The notes under the pieces were generated by a model. That model was not told the origin of the DNA. It was given only the letters and a program-made list of their open reading frames with translations, and searched no databases. The position numbers were made by a program, and so were the translations under genes. From NCBI GenBank assembly GCA_037074705.1, contig CM073590.1:92062947-92126946 (forward strand): a DNA stretch of 64,000 bases, given 5' to 3'. Shown one piece after another: positions 46,765 through 58,399 of this stretch. The stretch comes from Zhengitettix transpicula (taxonomy: Eukaryota > Arthropoda > Insecta > Orthoptera > Tetrigidae). Within the stretch, counting starts at the first letter, position 1; the number at the start of each line of letters is the position of its first letter.

Positions 46765-47305
46765 CCTGTTTCGAAGGAAGCCTGAGAAAGGATTCTCTCG
46801 CAGGTGAAACTTCCAAGAGAGCTCTGGCGGGGGCAACCTTTGGAGATACCTTCACAACTCTCTGGTTTTTTGAACTAAGGTTCCCACATGCCAAGGCACC
46901 TCGGTCTGTTTTGAGAGGTGTATTTTCCGGGGTCGCAGACCTTGGGCATACGGTAAAAGTTGTCCACTATTCCTATTGGAATAGTCGGCCAGCTGCCTCC
47001 TAAACCGGTCAAGGTACGGGATAGGGGAAAGCTGCGATTCCACAGCGAACCCCTCTCCCGCCATCGAAAGGGCGTGGGACAAGTACCAATTGCTTGACCT
47101 ACCTGATGAAGGTTTTTCTAGGGTTTTCTCTTCATCACTTTAAGGCAAATTGCCGGGTAGGATCCTTAAACCACAATCCGGGGGCCCTAGTTAACTCTTG
47201 GCTACCTTCCTCTACTCTTCCGCATCCCCCCTTTCAAATCACGTTTCTATGCTATAAGAGGTGAGGTGCCGAAATGTGGATTACCCTATACATAGCCTGT
47301 CAACA
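46765..47305 (+). repeat. Family A repeat, second of a tandem pair
   Basis: Starts GAAGGAAGCCTGAGAAAGGATTCTCTCGCAGG and ends GATTACCCTATACATAGCCTGTCAACAC with AAAAAAAA. More diverged than the first copy. Same orientation and same 3' end type. Confidence 0.9.
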
Positions 47306-47379
47306 CAAAAAAAATACCCTAAATGTGGTTCGGTGCAAACCTGCACCAGTAATTTAGATTTCCCGCCTTCATGCTTTGA

Positions 47380-47476
47380 CCAAGTTTACAGGAAACTGGA
47401 AAACTGTTCCAATGGGCACAGCAGACAACTCTTGCCCTATGCCCAACATCTGCCGCTCAGGAAAAATACATATATT
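47380..47476 (-). repeat. Family A fragment, inverted, next to the tandem pair
   Basis: GACCAAGTTTACAGGAAACTGG..CTGTTCCAATGGGCACAGCAGACAACTCTTGCCC..CCCAACATCTGCC..GGAAAAATACA matches the minus orientation of family A (GACCAGTTTAGGAGGCAGCTGG...). The match ends before CTCTCAAAACAGG. Confidence 0.75.
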
Positions 47477-47479
47477 AGA

Positions 47480-49040
47480 TCAGTTATTTATATTAATTAC
47501 TAGTATATAACAAAAATGAAAAAGCTAATAATTATCCACAATTACAATGCGAATAATGTCGAACTTTATTCCATAAATTATTTTATGTCTGGAAAAATAT
47601 TCACATAATTCTTAAAGGAAATCATGGAAAAAAATACTTTGATCTTATTTAGGAACAAAGTTACGTACATTAATTACCTAACCTACATTCACACTATCCG
47701 AGTTCCTTCAAGGTTTCGTTTAATAATGCTGTATGGTTGCATTTCGATCTTTGAATTACTTAAATATTCGTTGCTCTGAAACTGTAATTATGTTCTTATT
47801 TGAGTATAATAAGTGTTAACTTTCATGTATTTTAATTTAATTAAATAATTAGTGCTCTTCGTGGAGCCTATACACAGTATATTTTTCCTGTAATATGAAC
47901 TAAGAAGCATAAACTAACTTATTCGGAAAAAAAAATTAATAGTGAGAAAATTGGTTTAGTTGCGGGAGGAAAGGGGATCAGAAGGAGTTGTAAATCTGTA
48001 ATTAGTGTAGCTGTAAATGGTGATTAACAATAAGAGCACAATAATTTTTTCTTTTGAATAATTACAGCAAAAACTTTATTCACAGAAGTACTACCACTCA
48101 CATTTCAAGGGAACTACACACATAGTAAACAAATTCTGATAAATAAATATCCAAATCCCACAAGAAAATATTATCCCATAAATTTTGGTAACATGGGAAT
48201 CATTATTCTTCAAACATTTATACTAAATTCAACTTTCGATTCTTAATCACGAATTTAGCTATTTAATTGACTAATTATTTATCTAAGTAGCATACTTTCA
48301 ACCCAAACGCCTTACATTTTTGCAGAATTAAGTAATTTTAATAGTAACTTTGTAAGGAGAAACAGATTTAACTAAAGATCAATAAGTACTATAACAGTTT
48401 TATTTACTGGGAGACGATTGCTTAGGAAACTGTAAAATAGATTACGCTGAGAAATGAGCTGACAGTTGGCAAATGATGAAATAATAATTTATTTAAGTTC
48501 GTTTTTACCAATTTAAGAAATTTAACACTGTTGTCGCAAAATAAAATATTTTACTCCCAAGGGCAAATGCTTGAAGTGTGGTCAGTACTGGCTGTCTATA
48601 TAGTTTCATTTAGTACGTTACCACGTAAACGCTTGGCGGACGCGGAAGAGAAATGTTTCTGGAGTTGGAAGCATCACGCACGAAGAAAAAGGCGTCTCGA
48701 CGCCACGAGTTACGACGTCAGAGCACTGTAACTCTCGGATTTCTTTCCTTGGTGTGGTGTCTCTTTGTTGGGGTCCATGTTTCACATTTATTTAAGCAGA
48801 TTTAACTTAACCTTTGTCACAAATCATGATTGCATAAATATACTGCGGCTGTTGGCAATCAGTTTTTGTAATATAAAAGTTTAACGGAAGTGTTAAACCA
48901 AAATAATATTAATATTAAAAGTAATTTATGTACTTTATAAACTGAATATAAGAAATTGACTCGTTTTATTAAGGAATATTCTAAAACCCTATTTACAATA
49001 AATCTATATTACTTAACATTATTTCATTTCCTCGGTGATA
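47480..49040. other. No recognised feature
   Basis: AT-rich except a GC-richer patch at 48.6-48.77 kb, which encodes a basic 66-codon plus-strand frame of no recognised family. Confidence 0.5.
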
Positions 49041-49045
49041 TATAT

Positions 49046-49959
49046 TGTAATGAGCAAAATAGAAAGGTTAATTAAATTATATTAATTAACAAAAATTATT
49101 AAGATTAAAAACCTTTAATTAACCAAAGATTATTTCAACAGATGTTCATTTAGTTTTACAAATGATTTGCCCTAAGGTTGGCACGCCGAATTCAATAATT
49201 TCATAATTTACAAAACAAAGATTTTTATTTTATAATTTGTGGCGTTCAAGTTAAATACAATCTTTTATATTTCACAAACAATCAAATTTAATAACTCTTC
49301 TTCTCAGGGTCTTTAACTGGGTTTGAACTATCAAAAAAATATAACCAAATTGAAACGAACGGAATACGAAATTTAACAAAATGAAAACGAAATCTGACTA
49401 TATCCTTAATTACCGTTTACAGAATTTAATTATTTTGATTTGTACTTACAACTGTCCTGCTGGTACCAGCCTTATTTTTTGAGCTTGGGGACACAATTCA
49501 CTAAAAAGGCCATTAATCACTGATTCTACACTTGATAAAAGTGCACGGTTGTAGTTCTTGTATTATTCCTCCGGTCAACAGTCGGACGTATTATTTCAAT
49601 GCCTTTCTGCGGAAAATGTTAGTTCAGAACTCCTATGTATCTGAACGTGGCACTAAACTTTTTGTTTCAGCTTTGCGGTTTTTATAACGTGTCTCTCCGT
49701 CTAGACCTTTTTACTTGGATTTTTAAAACATAAGTCTCTCAGTTGAATTTCTATGCTCGGACCACGCTATTCGTACTCTTAAATTCTGCTCCCTCTCTCG
49801 ACCATAGATTTGCCAGACTGTAACCAACTGACATTCCGTACAATGCGCGCCGTTCACAACAAAGCTAGTCTATGTTTTCCATTATCGTCTTTGAGATCGG
49901 TTCCGTTAAACAATTCATCACAATTAAAGTCATTAATGACCTCCTTCATTAGTATTACA
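49046..49959 (-). mobile_element. Family B LTR, left of a tandem pair
   Basis: ATATAT|TGTAATGAGC at left and AGTATTACA|ATATATATATAT at right. A degraded PBS unit (TTTGCCCTAAGGTTGGCACGCC) lies at 49163-49184. The conserved block GGGTCTTTAACTGGGTTTGA is at 49308-49327, followed by GAAAACGAAATCTGAC and ACCGTTTACAG, and a sense GTAAGT at 49449-49444 next to TGCTGGTACCAG. 914 bp, no internal genes. Confidence 0.85.
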
Positions 49960-49971
49960 ATATATATATAT

Positions 49972-50808
49972 TGTAATAATCCAAACGGGTGTCTAAATAA
50001 AAAGATTATATTTTAACAAACAAACAAAATTTATTTTAATTCTTGAACACTTATACAATTAAACAAATATAAAAAAAGGATCTCAGGGTCTCAACTGGGT
50101 TTGATAACGGCAGAACATTTAAACATAATAAAAGAACACAAAAATTAGATTTAATTTAAAAGGAAATATTTATTCGTCTAGACATAGACGAAATTAATTA
50201 TCGATGAACTTATACTACAAGATGGATTCTACTAAAAACGGTTTATTTTATCAACACTAAAGAACGATATCTGACATTATCTTTTAAGTTGGTTTACAAA
50301 AATTTACTGTTTTCTTGCTACTTACGGCTGCCCAGGATACCTTTAACTTTCGAAGCACAGTGGTGGGTTTTTCACAGCTTCTATTAAATTCACAGATTCT
50401 AATAATCACTGTTGGTTTCAAAAAAAAGTTGGTTATATCTCGACGACTTTACTCAGCTATATTTCTGCGAAGACTCACTCTGCTATATCTCGACGAATTT
50501 ACTCTGCTGTATTTCTACGAAGACTCTTTTACTCTGCAATCTATACATGACAACTTTACACAGCAATATTTCGACGAAGACTCCTTGCTATAATCTAACA
50601 ACAACTTTTCTGCTATGCTTCGACGACTTTCTGTCCTTTCTGACCGCCGACTGAAGACTGCTGTCCCGCAATTTTGAGCGCGCATTCTCCCAACCAAGTC
50701 AACAATACTCTCTTTTCATTGTTGCTTGTTGTGGTTCCGCTGTCAATAATGTTTCTCCGACAATTTAGATTATCAATCAAAACAATGCCTTAATTAACAG
50801 GCATTACA
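49972..50808 (-). mobile_element. Family B LTR, right of a tandem pair
   Basis: Only 12 bp of AT repeat separate it from the previous LTR. Starts TGTAATAATCCAAACGGG and ends GGCATTACA|ATAT. The conserved block GGGTCTCAACTGGGTTTGATAACGG is at 50086-50110, with a sense GTAAGT at 50325-50320. TCGACGA-type words recur at 50.43-50.62 kb (GACGACTTTACTC, GACGAATTTACTCTGC, CGAAGACTC). 837 bp. The two neighbours differ too much to be the paired LTRs of one recent element. Confidence 0.85.
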
Positions 50809-51280
50809 ATATATTCTTAAAAAAGTATTCTTAAAATTAAATATGATGTTGCCTAATAGACAATTTCTGTATATTATGGTTCGGTGAAGCGCAAATTTTG
50901 GCAACCATATGATTTCTTGATAAATTTACAAGAATTCCTGTCCAGAGATCGTATAAGATAAGAGCGTTGAATTATTTGAAAAGTCATCGGTGGGTTAACA
51001 CTCACAAGGTGTTAACCGAGTAAGGTGTAATAATAAAAGGCACATGCATAGTCGTCGGACATCAACGCGAGAGAAACGACGATCATATGAATTTCTGTAA
51101 TTCCTACGTTTATCAAAGTGATTGGGTATTTACTATTTTTAAAATGCAACTAACTCAATATCGTGATTATGCTTTTATACTGCTTTATAAATTGTAACTA
51201 TTACGGCATGGTTTCACTTGTAAGGTTTTCTGACAATCACTTAACTAAAAATTTATTACAAATATAAATATGCATTCTGA
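50809..51280. other. No recognised feature
   Basis: Nothing matched. Confidence 0.5.
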
Positions 51281-51284
51281 CTAA

Positions 51285-51512
51285 TGAGAAAAATAATAAA
51301 TAAATAAACATCAACCAATTTTAAGTCAGAAAAAAATTATTAAATTAATTAATAAAAAGTTCGGCTACTGAAGTCAGCATAGAATGACCTAACCATCAAA
51401 ATGTTTTTTAAACTTGAATCTGATGAGGTCGCAAATGAAGTGATGAAACGTTCATGTAATAAATCCTTTTATCTGACTTAAATTATGTTTTTTTACTTAT
51501 TTATACAAGATT
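51285..51512 (+). mobile_element. Penelope-type terminal unit with inverted arms
   Basis: ATAAATAAATAAACATCAAC followed by CAATTTTAAGTCAGA (51294-51329) is mirrored by TCTGACTTAAATTATG..TTTACTTATTTAT (51473-51507). The left arm matches 21.43-21.47 kb. A hammerhead-like core lies between the arms, followed by ATGTAATAAATCC. No protein remnant is attached. Confidence 0.55.
51420..51450 (+). ncRNA. Hammerhead ribozyme-like core, both conserved strands intact
   Basis: CTGATGA (51420-51426), G, stem GTCGC (51428-51432), loop AAATGAA, stem GTGAT (51440-51444), then GAAACG (51445-51450). Stem II pairs at all five positions, two of them G-U. The core strands CUGAUGA and GAAAC are intact. An AGTC at 51372-51375 could supply the UH cleavage site of a type I fold, but helices I and III are weak by eye. 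Penelope-like retroelements carry such ribozymes in their terminal repeats, where they process the element RNA. Confidence 0.55.
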
Positions 51513-52127
51513 AAATTATTTAAATATTTTTAGTGTAGAAACGATTTATTTCAATGTTATTATTATTCGGAGTTAAATAGATCAACGTTTAATACAGGAT
51601 AAATTTACAATCGTTCATTTTAATGATGGATTATAACAGAAGCGCGCCGGTTTTGAATCGCGTAGTATATTTTTTGTTGACCGCATTTTTGTGAATGATT
51701 TTGGTTTACATAAACATTATCTTCATTGTTTCAGCCAGAATTTCTCCCATTTTTTCATTGTATCTAACCAAGCAGCAATTTTATTGCGAAGCGTGTGCTA
51801 ATAGTGAAATTTATTTCATCACATAGCTGAATGTTGTGCAGCGGCTGTGAGACGTCTTCATATAATTGTAGGGCGAAATAAAGTTCAACAGTGAACATTT
51901 AGAGTTCTGGGCGCACTTGATCTGGTCTATCAGTGAAATAACATTGCACAGTGTTGTCGGTTCTACGCCGTTCCCAAGAATTGGACGTAGGATATTCACC
52001 AGTACGGAAAATTCTCTGACATGATTTCCCTTACCACCCTTAAAGAATTCTGTTAACGTAGCAGCTGTAAGAAGCCGATCATAAAAAAGGTGACATTCAT
52101 TTGATTGCGTTCAAAAACGACTACGGT
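51513..52127. other. Probable decayed 5' half of the transposase copy that follows
   Basis: No frame can be read with confidence before 52128. The segment is less AT-rich than its surroundings from about 51.8 kb, which would fit the N-terminal part of a mariner-type element, but no helix-turn-helix motif is recognisable. Confidence 0.25.
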
Positions 52128-52648
52128 TTTGCGAGGAACATCATCTGGAGCGACGAGGCGCACTTCCACTTCAATTACGATGTGAATATCAGAACTGCCG
52201 TATCTTGCATCCTTTTATGGTTCAAGAGAAGGAAATGCATCCACAGCGAGTGACGGTTTGGTGTGGCTTTTGAGTGGGCGGGTGGCATCATCGGCCATTA
52301 TTTTTCTGAAGATGAAGTAGGACAATCTGTGGGCGTTAATGGAGATCGATACCGTGCGATGATAAGCGATTTCATTTCAATACAGTAAAAAGTCAAGAAT
52401 TTTAGTTTCAGAAAGAGAAGTGCCACCTGTCACACTTCCAGCGAAACAATTGTGTTGCTCCATGAGCGTTTTTCGGATCACCTCATCTCGCGTAATGTTG
52501 ACCAACAATGGCCTCTAGGATCATGGGACTTAACCATTTGTGTTTTTTTCTCTTAAATTATTGTTGTTTTTTCATCACTGAGTTAAAGGAGGAAATTCGT
52601 CGTGTTATTAGCAAAATACAAGCGGAGTTTTGTCAGACGTCAAAGTGA
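52128..52648 (+). pseudogene. mariner/Tc1-type transposase remnant
   Basis: Plus-strand frames in order: FARNIIWSDEAHFHFN (first catalytic Asp, WSDE), MVQEKEMHPQRVTVWCGF, stop, then frameshift to GIIGHYFSEDEVGQSV, VNGDRYRAMISDF, stop, then ATCHTSSETIVLLHERF, DHLISRNVDQQWPLGSWDLT (third acidic residue region) and ELKEEIRRVISKIQAEFCQT with a stop at 52646. This follows the IS630/Tc1/mariner DDE order with at least two frameshifts and three stops. It is a different lineage from the 4.5-kb copy (ATCHT versus ATAHT; RNVDQQW). Cut-and-paste activity is lost. Confidence 0.85.
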
Positions 52649-52690
52649 ATTTCACGGACAGAGTTGTAGCGCGATAGTTTTAAAATTGGT

Positions 52691-52735
52691 ATATATATAT
52701 AATTATAATTATATATATATATAATTATAATTATT
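52691..52735. repeat. Duplicated 22-bp AT unit
   Basis: TATATATATATAATTATAATTA occurs twice in direct tandem and is largely self-complementary. Confidence 0.85.
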
Positions 52736-54510
52736 TATTTAATTAGATATTAGCAATGGTTGAGAGCTTGGCAAGTTGGAATTGGAATTTGACCAGGCGC
52801 CACTGTGGCGGAGAGATAATCTGTTCTGTCTGGACGTAGGCACGTAGGATGTCGCACCGTAGGAAACGATGTCTCAAAAAATCCCATAATTTAAAAAAAA
52901 TTGTGACTGCCTGGACCATTCACATTTCTTGGTTCAAGCAAAATCTACCTAAAATGATCGGGAATATCGATATTTTTACATGCAGCGAAGGGGCTGTGAA
53001 GAGAGTAAAGAGAGATTCCTCGACCAACCGTCGTCACAGACGGCCGTAAAGTCTGAAACGTGCATGACACAGAGGACTTCGAGAGTACGAGGGTGCAACA
53101 TGACGACGGCCAGAGACACTCGCAATGTAACTGACATGTCTCTCAATCCTTGACGCCTGTGGGGGGGATTTCCGTATTCCAGAGTTAAACTTGAAATTTA
53201 AGGGATCTGATTGTTTTGCCCGTCTAGGTGAATATGCATAATTGGTATATTTTCATGTATATATTTAAATTTCATTATAAAATCCTTGAAACGCTCCTTC
53301 TATATTTTTATCAATTATAAACTCACCCGTTACAGAGTTCTTTATGACAGCCCAGTCTAGGTCATGTGCCAAACATCATTTTTCATATCTGAAACGGTGA
53401 AAGGTCTGATCAACCTATTTAAGTATTTTATAGCTATGTTTCAAAAAAATAATGTTCATATGTTAATATCAAAATCGGCGCACATTTTGAAGCTCCATTT
53501 ACTTTTAACGTAGAACACCAAAATATAAATATTTAATTTCAAGCTTCTTAGATTTCATAACACTATGATTTTTTGCGCCAATGTCTCATAAATACAGTGA
53601 CTGATCAAAAACTTCAGTAATAAGTTTCAAAATTCATATGTGCAATAGGTGTAACGTAGAAGTATGTTTGATTATACTTTTCTTGAATGTTTAATTACAA
53701 TAACAACAGATCTCAAGGATCATAGTGATGTTGAAATTTATAAATACTCCGTTGGTAAATCACGGTCATGCAGGAGCAATTAACAGACACCGTCGTTAGC
53801 GAATGTGGAATCGCGGAGCTACAGAGGCAACACCTTGGGCCCCTTTTAGATGATGTTCCAAGCACGCACTGCTCGTTAGGACATCGCTGTCACACAGTGA
53901 TAATGGGCAGACGCGATCGTAACGGCTGTGACTCGTCTTGATTTTACTGTGTCTGTGTGCGCTGCCTCTTTCCTTGGGGTCTATGTGACTTTCCCCGGGA
54001 TTTTGCCCATTTAAGTTTATGAGGGCCATTCCCATCTGTTTACGAGCTTCGGTCGAAAGATTCTCTCCCCCGCTCGCCGTCCCCTTCTTTGTGTTTTCCA
54101 CTATTCACGACTTCCTGCTGCTTCTACCGCATCTGCGTTGTTGCTTCGATATTACAGATGATGCCAGTTAAGTTTACGTCGTTTATTACCGCCGTAGAGA
54201 TGAAAATTTTGCCCGTTTACTATTGAATCTATATTGACAATTCCGTTTGAATATCAAATAGGCCAAATAACAAATTTAAGATGGTGTCAAGATCAGAAGC
54301 CAATATAGCTACGCAGAAAAAGTCAGGCGGATATAAGTTTTCTTACTTTTACTCTCATAATAAACAAACTATTATCCGATACGAAAATGCTGTTCACCTT
54401 AAAAACGACGACGTATGTTGCTGAATTCATTCATTTAATTTAAGAAAAACAGGGAGTATAATTATCAGAAACGTCAGAGAAGAAGAATTAATTCAAATAT
54501 TTATTATAAT
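52736..54510. other. No recognised gene
   Basis: Mixed composition at 52.75-53.2 and 53.80-54.13 kb. The latter holds a 101-codon minus-strand frame (54101-53796) that is GC-richer and hydrophilic but has no motif that I recognise. Confidence 0.4.
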
Positions 54511-54514
54511 CTAT

Positions 54515-54880
54515 CTGATAGCCCGGCTTTATCCGGGTACTATTTACCACCATGGTCAATGCGAGAATTAAACTCAACGACTCCTATAACCCCGGAATCG
54601 ACACTAATCTCGGTCTTTTTTGCATTACTTTTTATGTAAACTCCTTCCACTACCAACCGTACGGTAATGATGCTTCCCTTCATTGCCTTTTGGATTTGAA
54701 ATAAGACACTTAAAAATTCTAGAATGACACTATCAAATTAAGCGACCCCGAAAAAGTATAATTCGGCTCTAATAATGACCGTTTAGGAATATTTATAAAT
54801 TCCACCCCGCCCACTATCATAGTGCAGGCGGTTAAGTAACGTGTGTATAAAGTTGGGTAGAAATTGGTCAACGCATTAAA
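54515..54880 (+). repeat. Family C repeat, truncated
   Basis: Starts TGATAGCCCGGCTTTATCCGGGTACTATTTA, with CCCGG..TCCGGG forming a small hairpin, then AATTAAACTCAACGACTCCTATAACCCCGGAATCGACACTAATCTCGGTC, and ends near GTTGGGTAGAAATTGGTCAACG. It matches internal parts of the 13.8- and 42.7-kb copies but lacks the section between the start and the first phrase. Confidence 0.7.
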
Positions 54881-54884
54881 AAAA

Positions 54885-57810
54885 AATACCCGACGACTGC
54901 ACTCGGTTAGTAGAGCAAAATTTATAAGGAAAATGGAAGGGTAATCACGACAAGAAATACCAATGGATTTTCAAAAATAATCAACCTTGTAATCTTTATT
55001 GCCGGTGATAACCTTTAAACTTACAATATCCTCCAAAATATCTCATCAATACAAAATCAGTCGATGCATTAATAATAAAAGCTTATAACGAACAATTTTA
55101 AAACAACTGTTAAATTAAATTAATTTAAATGACAGGGATTTTTATATAATGATTCAAGCACACAGGCATGGAATCAAAATAAAATTTAATTAGATGACGC
55201 GAATAATTATTTTAAAATAAATGTAAATTACTGGAATAATAAGTACGCAGATTACATATTAAATTGCTGAGAGATTTGATTTTTTTGGAGTTCAGGCCAA
55301 AGACTAAACAGGAGTTGTCGGATATTGTTGCTCCTTGTAAGGGAAGATTAGTTTTTTTTCACGTCGAATTCAAAAGGATTGTTGCTACGGGAGGACAAGA
55401 AGTAGAGATACAACTGAAACGTAATGGACGGTTTTATGTTTTAATAATGAAACGATATTACATATTTGAATATGTACTTAAAATTCTTGACGAATTAATT
55501 ATATTCAGTCTATATATTATATTCAAAGAATCTAATTGTATTACAATATAAAATTGTAAATTTAATGACATGCAGATTGATTTACATGTTTAAAATCTTT
55601 ATAGATGTTTATAGATTTATTTTTATTTTCATAAAATTAATGGTATCTGGTTCTGAGATCACCCGCGCGTCACAAGTGACGTCACCATCCTAATCTGTAA
55701 CCCGCTTCTGGATCCATCTGAACCGAGACTGCTACGTCTGCCGTCACGCGAAACTTTCGTAATTACGATATGGTGACATATATTGCATGTGGCAAAAAAT
55801 TATAGTTCATCGACTCGGAAATAAATAATTGCCCACGGAACCCTGAGACTAAAGAGCTTGTAAAAAATTGTCAGAAGAAAAAATCAATGTAATGTTCAGA
55901 CAATCATAGAACAGGGATTTATTTGTCTGTTTGCTATTCGTTGTGAATTTGATTACGTATGGTGAATCATTCATTAGGCAGAATTGTAAACTAAATAAAT
56001 ATTGTTAAAATTATTTATGTGTGGTCAAAGTTTGTAAGGTATGTTTCAAGGAGAAATCATATAATTGTGAAAACGCAGTTACGGAAATTAAATTTAAATT
56101 AAACGTTATTATTATACATTTAAACTTTCATTTGCGTAATTAACGGAAAACAGAATAAAATTTAAGCAATTAATAATAAGTTGAGATGAAATCACATACA
56201 AATTAAAGTGTAATTTATTGAAAACAATAGACAGCAGTCAGTCTTATTGTTTTTTTTGTTGTTTTTTTTGAGTTTTCAACTAAATTGTGCCGTTGTGTCG
56301 CTTTTGGTTCTCATGTGTGTTTTTTCAATCACTTGTCGAAGGGAACAAAGATCCCAGAAACGGGATGTTTTATTTATATTATCACTTAATGTTGTCTGTT
56401 TTTGCTATCTATTATAATTAATTATTATATTTTATACAGACGTATTATATTTTTATTTAAATAATGTTTTTCTCATTACCTAAAAATACAGTTTCCTTAG
56501 CGGTAGAAAGAGACAATTTTTCATAATAATAAGCAGAGTAAAATATGAATATATGTTTGAACCTGCTATAAAAATTATTAATCTGTTGGATAAGTTGTCT
56601 GACAAGGCAAATATTTCATCTTCTCGGCATTTCACATGATTACTACGTTATATCAACCTTGTTCGACAAAGTTTACTCCCGCGCTTTCTATTTGCTTAAT
56701 GGTGAACGTAAGATTGCTATGAAGATTCAATACTAATTACTCAGAGCTTGTATTTGAGAATCTCTCAGGAATAGCAGAGTGAATACAAGTAGGCTTCCTG
56801 CTTACAATACTTAGTACTGCGGCACGTACGTCCGATACTCCTTTCTAAACGATAAGCACTTCTAATGAGGTATGTTAATAAACTCGAGGTGATCAGTGGG
56901 AAATGATAGCAAACATACGAAAATTGAAGACTCAAATTGAAAATTTAGTCATTCGTAATAGAAACAAATATTAGTACTTGATAATAAAACCTGAAGTTAT
57001 TCTCATAAGCTATGCCTTATCTAGATTTTTTTAAATTTACAAATGTACTCTTCATCCAGTCAATGTCTCCATGAATAAAAAAAATTAGCAGTCCTTTATA
57101 TGCTGAATTGACAATAGGACGGTCAAGTTGAGTAATACAATATTACAAATAGACAACAGTATAAAGCACAGTTATAATAATAACAACCTGTTTCTGACTG
57201 TCTGAATGATTGTCCATAATGAACAGAATATACAAAATAATTTGTACAAAACTATTTCAATTATTGAATGAGCGTCTCAAAATTTGCACGAGGTTTTCTT
57301 AGTTTAAAAGTATGATTCATTTGAATATTTGAAGAATTTTTTCAGTAATATTTTATAAAAATCTTGAATATTATCACTGTTAATTCTGTCGCCCAGGGAT
57401 AAATGATGTTTTATGTACAAAATTTTGATGAAGTGTCTTCTTCAAGTTACGTTTTTATGGTTCAATAAACATATTGCAGTTTAATGTTTATAAATATTAA
57501 AACATTTGTGTGGATTTGGTTATTTTGATATATACTCCAAGTGACAACTTTCGCCATTTTCAAAGAGTTGTTGCTGTAGATGTAAGATTAAAAATGTATT
57601 AAACGAAGAGATAAGGTTAGTGTACTTCAAGGGTACGAGTTCATTTAAATTAAATAGTAATTATTGTAGGAGTAAGATATGTAAGTGTAAAAGACGGGAA
57701 TTACATTATTGACACCTACAGGACGGAATTGTAGTATTAAAACTAAAAGTATGACTGTTGTATATTATAGCCTCCTAAAATATCAGGAATGGAGGCAGGC
57801 TGGTGCATAG
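54885..57810. other. No recognised feature
   Basis: AT-rich. A 95-codon plus-strand frame at 55264-55551 and a poly-T-rich patch at 56.25 kb are present, without support for coding. Confidence 0.5.
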
Positions 57811-57829
57811 GATGTATATATATATATAT

Positions 57830-58325
57830 TGTAGTGAATAACAACCTTAAGTGGCCGCCCTTGTGTCCGCAGGCCTGAGTAGGAATACATTAAACGCGCA
57901 CGTGTTTCTGCCCGAGAGGCCAAAAGAAATCGCTGGTACTTATAAATACTCCGAACCCGGGTGAAAGTGGACAGACGCAGGGAGACAGACAGAGTGAAGG
58001 CTGAAAGTGGAGTGAGAGGGTGGAGAATTTGGCGAGCGGGAAGAAACAAAGGTTTTGAAGGACGTACATCGCGGGGAGGCTGAAGAAGATGGACTGCTTA
58101 CGACAAGACCAGTGACCCACTGCAAGTTGGCTAACGCCACAAGTAAAGTAAGCATCACAATTTTTGTAAAGTGCCTTCAAAAGTAGAAACAGACTCTGTT
58201 CTTGAATAACTACCGAACCGCCCACATTACCCTGTTGAGAAGGAGGACTTTATAACCAAGCCGGAGCTAATGTTAATTTTTTTGCAGGCCAATGCATATC
58301 TGCTGGCGCCCAATAATATTTTTTA
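57830..58325 (+). mobile_element. Family E LTR, sense orientation, 3' truncated
   Basis: (AT)n|TGTAGTGAATAACAACC at left. TATAAATA at 57941-57948 is a likely promoter. A donor-like GTAAGC at 58148-58153 and an acceptor-like TTTTTTTGCAG ending at 58286 enclose 139 bp, with a CTAAT branch-like word 18-20 nt upstream of the acceptor. Near the end lies CTGGCGCCCAATAAT, whose TGGCGCCCAA matches the start of a tRNA-Lys primer site. Homology to the reverse complement of 63.67-64.00 kb breaks at about 58326, where hammerhead-like sequence begins. Antisense open frames here (57.8-58.2 kb) are shadows. Confidence 0.8.
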
Positions 58326-58336
58326 CCGCAAAATAC

Positions 58337-58366
58337 CTGAAGATGATACGAATATGAACCGAAACG
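58337..58366 (+). ncRNA. Hammerhead-like motif, CTGAAGA type
   Basis: CTGAAGA (58337-58343), TGATACGAATATGAACC, then GAAACG (58361-58366) and TTGTTTC. Both core strands fit the hammerhead consensus (CUGANGA and GAAAC). Stem II retains three of five pairs (GATAC against GAACC), suggesting decay from GGTTC/GAACC. CTTTAATAAATC follows at about 58390. It abuts the broken end of the family E LTR. Confidence 0.45.
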
Positions 58367-58399
58367 TTGTTTCTTTCTAAATTAATTGCTTTAATAAAT

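Noticed and set aside
57425..57480. TTGATGAAGTGTCTTCTTCAAGTTACG followed by CAATAAAC, hammerhead-like
   Set aside because: Both core strands are altered and stem II does not pair properly; too weak to list as a feature.
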